DNA of 64,000 nucleotides from Brevibacillus aydinogluensis (GTDB taxonomy: Bacteria; Bacillota; Bacilli; Brevibacillales; Brevibacillaceae): assembly GCF_031954365.1 (NCBI RefSeq), contig NZ_JAUSVZ010000005.1; one strand, written 5' to 3'. The notes under the pieces were generated by a model that was given only the letters and a program-made list of their open reading frames with translations, was not told where the DNA came from and did no database searches. The position numbers and the translations under genes are program-made. Below, piece by piece: positions 61,186 to 64,000 of the stretch. Positions within the stretch are counted from its first letter, which is position 1. Each line of letters opens with the position of its first letter.

Positions 61186-61488
61186 ATGAAGGTAAAAATC
61201 ACCCGCAACGCTGCGAAGCAATTGAAAGCTGTGCTGGATCAAGAAGAAGACAAAGAGCTGAAACTGCGCGTCTACATCACGCATAAGCACGGCGACCACG
61301 CCCATTACGGCCTGGCGCTGGACAAGCCCGGTGCCGACGACGAGGTCGTCTCCACCGACAAGGAGATCGACGTGATCGTCAACAAAAACGAGCCGCTGCT
61401 GGATGGCGTAAAAATTGACTACCTGTACCTGCCGGAAGAAGGCTACGTCATCACCAATCCGTCCAAAGGCAATCACGGGGATCACTGA
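61186..61488 (+). CDS. Cysteine-free HesB/IscA-like protein with His clusters
   Basis: Protein of 100 residues with the A-type (HesB/IscA) fold layout: MKVKITRNAAKQLKAVLDQE, LKLRVYITHKHGDHAHYGLA, DDEVVSTDKEIDVIVNKNEP, LLDGVKIDYLYLPEEGYVIT, NPSKGNHGDH. The cysteines that bind clusters in A-type carriers are missing (no Cys in the chain); histidines occupy equivalent places: HKHGDHAHY after strand 2 and GNHGDH at the C terminus. It may bind another metal or none. The ATG at 61186 follows AAGGAGACTGCCCCGC; monocistronic with a terminator at 61497. Confidence 0.82.
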   Translation: MKVKITRNAAKQLKAVLDQEEDKELKLRVYITHKHGDHAHYGLALDKPGADDEVVSTDKEIDVIVNKNEPLLDGVKIDYLYLPEEGYVITNPSKGNHGDH

Positions 61489-61496
61489 TTCCAACG

Positions 61497-61540
61497 AAAA
61501 AGCTCTCTGCACGACAACCTGCGCAGAGAGCTCTTTTCTT
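61497..61540. terminator. Bidirectional terminator
   Basis: AGCTCTCTGC (61501-61510) pairs with GCAGAGAGCT (61523-61532) between the HesB-like and helD genes, with A and T flanks. Confidence 0.85.
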
Positions 61541-61567
61541 TGTTTAGCAAAATTGAACAACGCGTTT

Positions 61568-63811
61568 CTATGATGTAACGGACAACAACTCGTCGGGAAC
61601 ATCGCACAGCAGCGGGCTGATTCGGCCCGCTTCGTGCAGGATCAACAGCCGGTGAACGGGACGGGTCATCGCCACGTACAGCAGTTTGGCGTCCCACTCG
61701 CTGTCCGTGTATCGCTCCACATCCAAGAGGATCACTGCGTCAAACTGCAGCCCTTTGGTCAGATACGCCGGCATGACCGTTACACCTCCGGGGTATCGGC
61801 TGTCTTTGGAGCCGAGCAGGACCAGTTCGCTGATCGCGCCGCGCAGCGCCTTGTGCGCCTGTTTGCTCTCTTCGGCTGTCTTGGTGACGATGGCGACGGT
61901 CTGAAAGCCTTCTTCTTGCAATTCCCGGACAAGCCGTGCCGTTTGTTCCCATTTTTCGGCCGGAGCCGCATACGACAGCATCTTCGGCTTTTCTCCGTGC
62001 CGCAGCACCGGCCTGGCCATCACCGACTCGGGCAGGCGAATCCTGCGCAGCACCTCGTTGGCACAGCGCATGATCTCAATCGTGGACCGATAGCTTTGCG
62101 CCAGCGTGTAATACGCAGCGGGAGGCTGGACAAACACACCGCCTGTCAATTCGTCCCACGTCTGCAGGCCCCGGTAGCCGTGGATGCCCTGTGCGATGTC
62201 GCCCACCACGGTCAAGGACTGCCGCTTCGTCACCAGGGCGATCACAGCAATCTCCAAGGCGCTCAGATCCTGCGCCTCGTCCACCACCGTATGGTCGAAC
62301 TGCCCCGCCTGTTCGAGCCCGTCCACCAGATGGCGCAGGTACAACAGCGGCGCCACGTCTTCCGGCTCGATCCGCTCGTTGGCAAAAAGCGCCTCCGATG
62401 ATTGACAGACGTCCGCAATGACGCTGTCCTCCACGTCATCCGGCGCCAGGCGTCTGAGCAGCGTCTCATCCGTGATCAGCTTCCGGTACGCCGCGAATAC
62501 ATCCACCTGCGGGAAGGACGACAAGTACTTCTCCAGAATCTGTTCCATCATCCGCTCAAACCTTGTCAAACCCTGTTTGTCCAAATCAATCCGCATCTCG
62601 CGCAAATGGGCAAACAGCTGCTTGTTCATCTCCTGCTTCAGATGCTTGCGCAGCGCCTCGAGGCGCTTTCGGTAAGGCAGGTGGCCGAATACGGTGGTAA
62701 ACAGTTCCCTGATCGTCTCTTTGCTGATGGAAAAGACCTGTTGGGTCCGGCTGTAGACAAAACTCAATGTCTTGAACGGGATCTCCTGCTCGGCCAGATA
62801 GCGTAGGTAGTTGTCCAAAGCCGTCTTGCAGGCGAGCGAACCTTTAAACCGCAGGCGGCGCTGCGTTATCTCACGTTCCCTCAGGTCCTGTCCTTCCTCA
62901 AAAAACAGGCGCAGCAGCTTCTGCGGGTCGGTGATGCGCCAGCCTTTGGGCAGAAGCGGCTTGGCCAGCTTGGCCGCCCAGTCCAAGAACGTGGCCTGCT
63001 GGACGTCATCCACCCCCAGTTCCGGAAGCACGTCCGATATGTAGTTCAGAAACAGGCGGTTCGGCGCAAACACCATGAATTTTTTCGACATCATCGTATC
63101 CTGGTAGTTGTAGATCAGGTAGGAGAGGCGGTGCAGCGCGATGGTGGTCTTCCCGCTCCCGGCCACCCCCTGGACGACGATGGGACGGTCTTTGTCCGCC
63201 CGAATGATGTCGTTTTGTTCGGACTGGATGGTCGCCACGATGTCCTTCAGCCGACTGTCGTTGGTCTGGTTGAGATTGGCGGCGAGGAACTCATCGATAT
63301 ACCCTTCCTCGAGAAACTCGTCGGGATGGCCGATACCCCGGCGGATCGTCTCCTTGACCGCCCCGTCGTAGATGCCGGTAATCTTTCCCTTCTCAATCGC
63401 AAAGTTGCGCTTCAGGCGAACTTCTCCACGGACGATGCCCTTGTCGGTCCGGTAGAAGGCGTCCTTGCTTTCGCCGCTGTAGTACAGGCTGGCAATCGGA
63501 GCCCGCCAGTCCACGACCAGCGCATCAAACGTATCGCTGCGGACAATGCCGCGCTTGCCGATATAGACGATGTCCAGTTCGTATGTCTCATCCTTGAGAA
63601 AGTCCACCCGGCCGAAGTAAGGTTTGTCCTTCCCCTGGTCTTCCAGATACCGCAGTTCCTTGGCCTTTTTGTACCCGACCACCTGCTTCACGTAGTCGTC
63701 GGTCACTTCCCTTACTTCCTCGCGCAGTATCTCGATCTCCCGTTCAATGGCGGACACCGTTTCATCCAGCCGCTTTTGTTCCTGTTCGTAATCGGGATGC
63801 CGAATCGTCAC
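61568..63811 (-). CDS. helD: HelD-type helicase, RNA polymerase recycling factor
   Basis: Superfamily 1 (UvrD-like) ATPase of 747 residues. The N-terminal 65 residues are a long coiled coil (EQEQKRLDETVSAIEREIEI), the secondary-channel arm of HelD. The conserved YFGRVDF (about 65-71) and VVDWRAPIASLYYSGES follow, then Walker A QGVAGSGKTTIALHRLSYL (about 214-232), VVDEAQDLSALEIAVIALV, GYRGLQTWDEL and the C-terminal YVAMTRPVHRL. HelD removes stalled RNA polymerase. GTG at 63811 is preferred because GGGAGG abuts the ATG at 63817; both give the same domain. Confidence 0.92.
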   Translation of the reverse strand: MTIRHPDYEQEQKRLDETVSAIEREIEILREEVREVTDDYVKQVVGYKKAKELRYLEDQGKDKPYFGRVDFLKDETYELDIVYIGKRGIVRSDTFDALVVDWRAPIASLYYSGESKDAFYRTDKGIVRGEVRLKRNFAIEKGKITGIYDGAVKETIRRGIGHPDEFLEEGYIDEFLAANLNQTNDSRLKDIVATIQSEQNDIIRADKDRPIVVQGVAGSGKTTIALHRLSYLIYNYQDTMMSKKFMVFAPNRLFLNYISDVLPELGVDDVQQATFLDWAAKLAKPLLPKGWRITDPQKLLRLFFEEGQDLREREITQRRLRFKGSLACKTALDNYLRYLAEQEIPFKTLSFVYSRTQQVFSISKETIRELFTTVFGHLPYRKRLEALRKHLKQEMNKQLFAHLREMRIDLDKQGLTRFERMMEQILEKYLSSFPQVDVFAAYRKLITDETLLRRLAPDDVEDSVIADVCQSSEALFANERIEPEDVAPLLYLRHLVDGLEQAGQFDHTVVDEAQDLSALEIAVIALVTKRQSLTVVGDIAQGIHGYRGLQTWDELTGGVFVQPPAAYYTLAQSYRSTIEIMRCANEVLRRIRLPESVMARPVLRHGEKPKMLSYAAPAEKWEQTARLVRELQEEGFQTVAIVTKTAEESKQAHKALRGAISELVLLGSKDSRYPGGVTVMPAYLTKGLQFDAVILLDVERYTDSEWDAKLLYVAMTRPVHRLLILHEAGRISPLLCDVPDELLSVTS

Positions 63812-63844
63812 GTCCATCCTCCCTTCGCTTCAAACGCGCTGGCG

Positions 63845-64000
63845 TCAGCCCACATGCCGGCCCAGCCAGACTCCGGCTCCGCAGGCCAACAGCCCAATGC
63901 CGACGCTGAGCAGCACGTACGCCAATCCGCGTCCAATGTTCCCGTCGCCAAAAAAGGTGATGACCTCCAGAGAAAAGGTAGAAAAGGTCGTAAAGCCGCC
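63845..64000 (-). CDS. fluC: Fluoride channel FluC/CrcB, C-terminal part
   Basis: C-terminal 51 residues of a Fluc-type fluoride exporter; the start is beyond the window. GGFTTFSTFSLEV holds the family's conserved TTFSTF Na+/Phe-box segment, and LAYVLLSVGIGLLACGAGVW is the last membrane helix. The two-gene arrangement common in Firmicutes may continue outside. It is on the same strand as helD, 33 bp upstream of it. Confidence 0.93.
   Translation of the reverse strand, partial: GGFTTFSTFSLEVITFFGDGNIGRGLAYVLLSVGIGLLACGAGVWLGRHVG

Overview
The window looks like chromosome of a moderately high-GC, endospore-forming Bacillales, most like a Brevibacillus-type Paenibacillaceae (inference from gene content, GGAGG ribosome sites, many TTG/GTG starts and sporulation genes: a Spo0E-like phosphatase, a SpoVK/CbxX-type AAA protein, a SleB-type hydrolase, a PAS sensor kinase). 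No rRNA, CRISPR array, prophage or intact insertion sequence was seen; there is one tRNA (Ser-GGA). Both ends cut genes: an unrecognised gene on the left and a FluC/CrcB fluoride channel on the right.

Region 1 (0.45-13.9 kb) is a reductive pyrimidine catabolism locus in two blocks. preT-preA-dihydropyrimidinase-ureidopropionase (minus strand, 5.5 to 0.45 kb) would take uracil/thymine to beta-alanine/beta-aminoisobutyrate. A class III transaminase and a CoA-acylating (methyl)malonate-semialdehyde dehydrogenase (12.1 to 9.2 kb) would carry these to acetyl-/propionyl-CoA. A PucR-family regulator is divergent from the second block. Between the blocks sit two small DNA-binding-like proteins, an exported protein and an AraC/GyrI-type regulator.

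Region 2 (13.9-31 kb): an exported subtilisin-like protease, a tandem AAA+ ATPase, a pair of near-identical hairpins flanking a dispersed repeat, topoisomerase IV (parE-parC) with a small tail gene, a YebC-family protein, an unusual pair of a ThiF-like adenylating enzyme and a FeeM/GNAT-like acyltransferase, a YflT-type stress protein, a DUF1292 protein, a PAS histidine kinase and a TIGR01777 epimerase.

Region 3 (31-37 kb) is a compact, translationally coupled minus-strand operon: ECF sigma factor, membrane protein with a TolB-like propeller (probable anti-sigma), 750-residue exported membrane protein, ABC ATPase and ABC permease. A candidate ECF promoter precedes the sigma gene.

Region 4 (37-52.5 kb) is housekeeping and conserved-unknown Bacillales genes: a Cys/Met-metabolism PLP enzyme, a cyclophilin lipoprotein, SleB-type hydrolase, DUF1811, DUF441, HesB-like, DUF2515, a six-hairpin glycosidase-like protein, DUF1444, DUF3900, a small Ser/Thr kinase, a DEAD-box helicase, a phosphodiester glycosidase, an Apea-type HEPN protein and several proteins under 60 residues, including a Spo0E-family member.

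Region 5 (52.5-64 kb): the pyruvate dehydrogenase operon pdhA-pdhB-pdhC-lpdA with a hairpin between pdhB and pdhC, an esterase, an APC amino acid antiporter behind a strong promoter, a second copy of the dispersed repeat, tRNA-Ser, a cysteine-free HesB-like protein with histidine clusters, a HelD helicase and the end of fluC.
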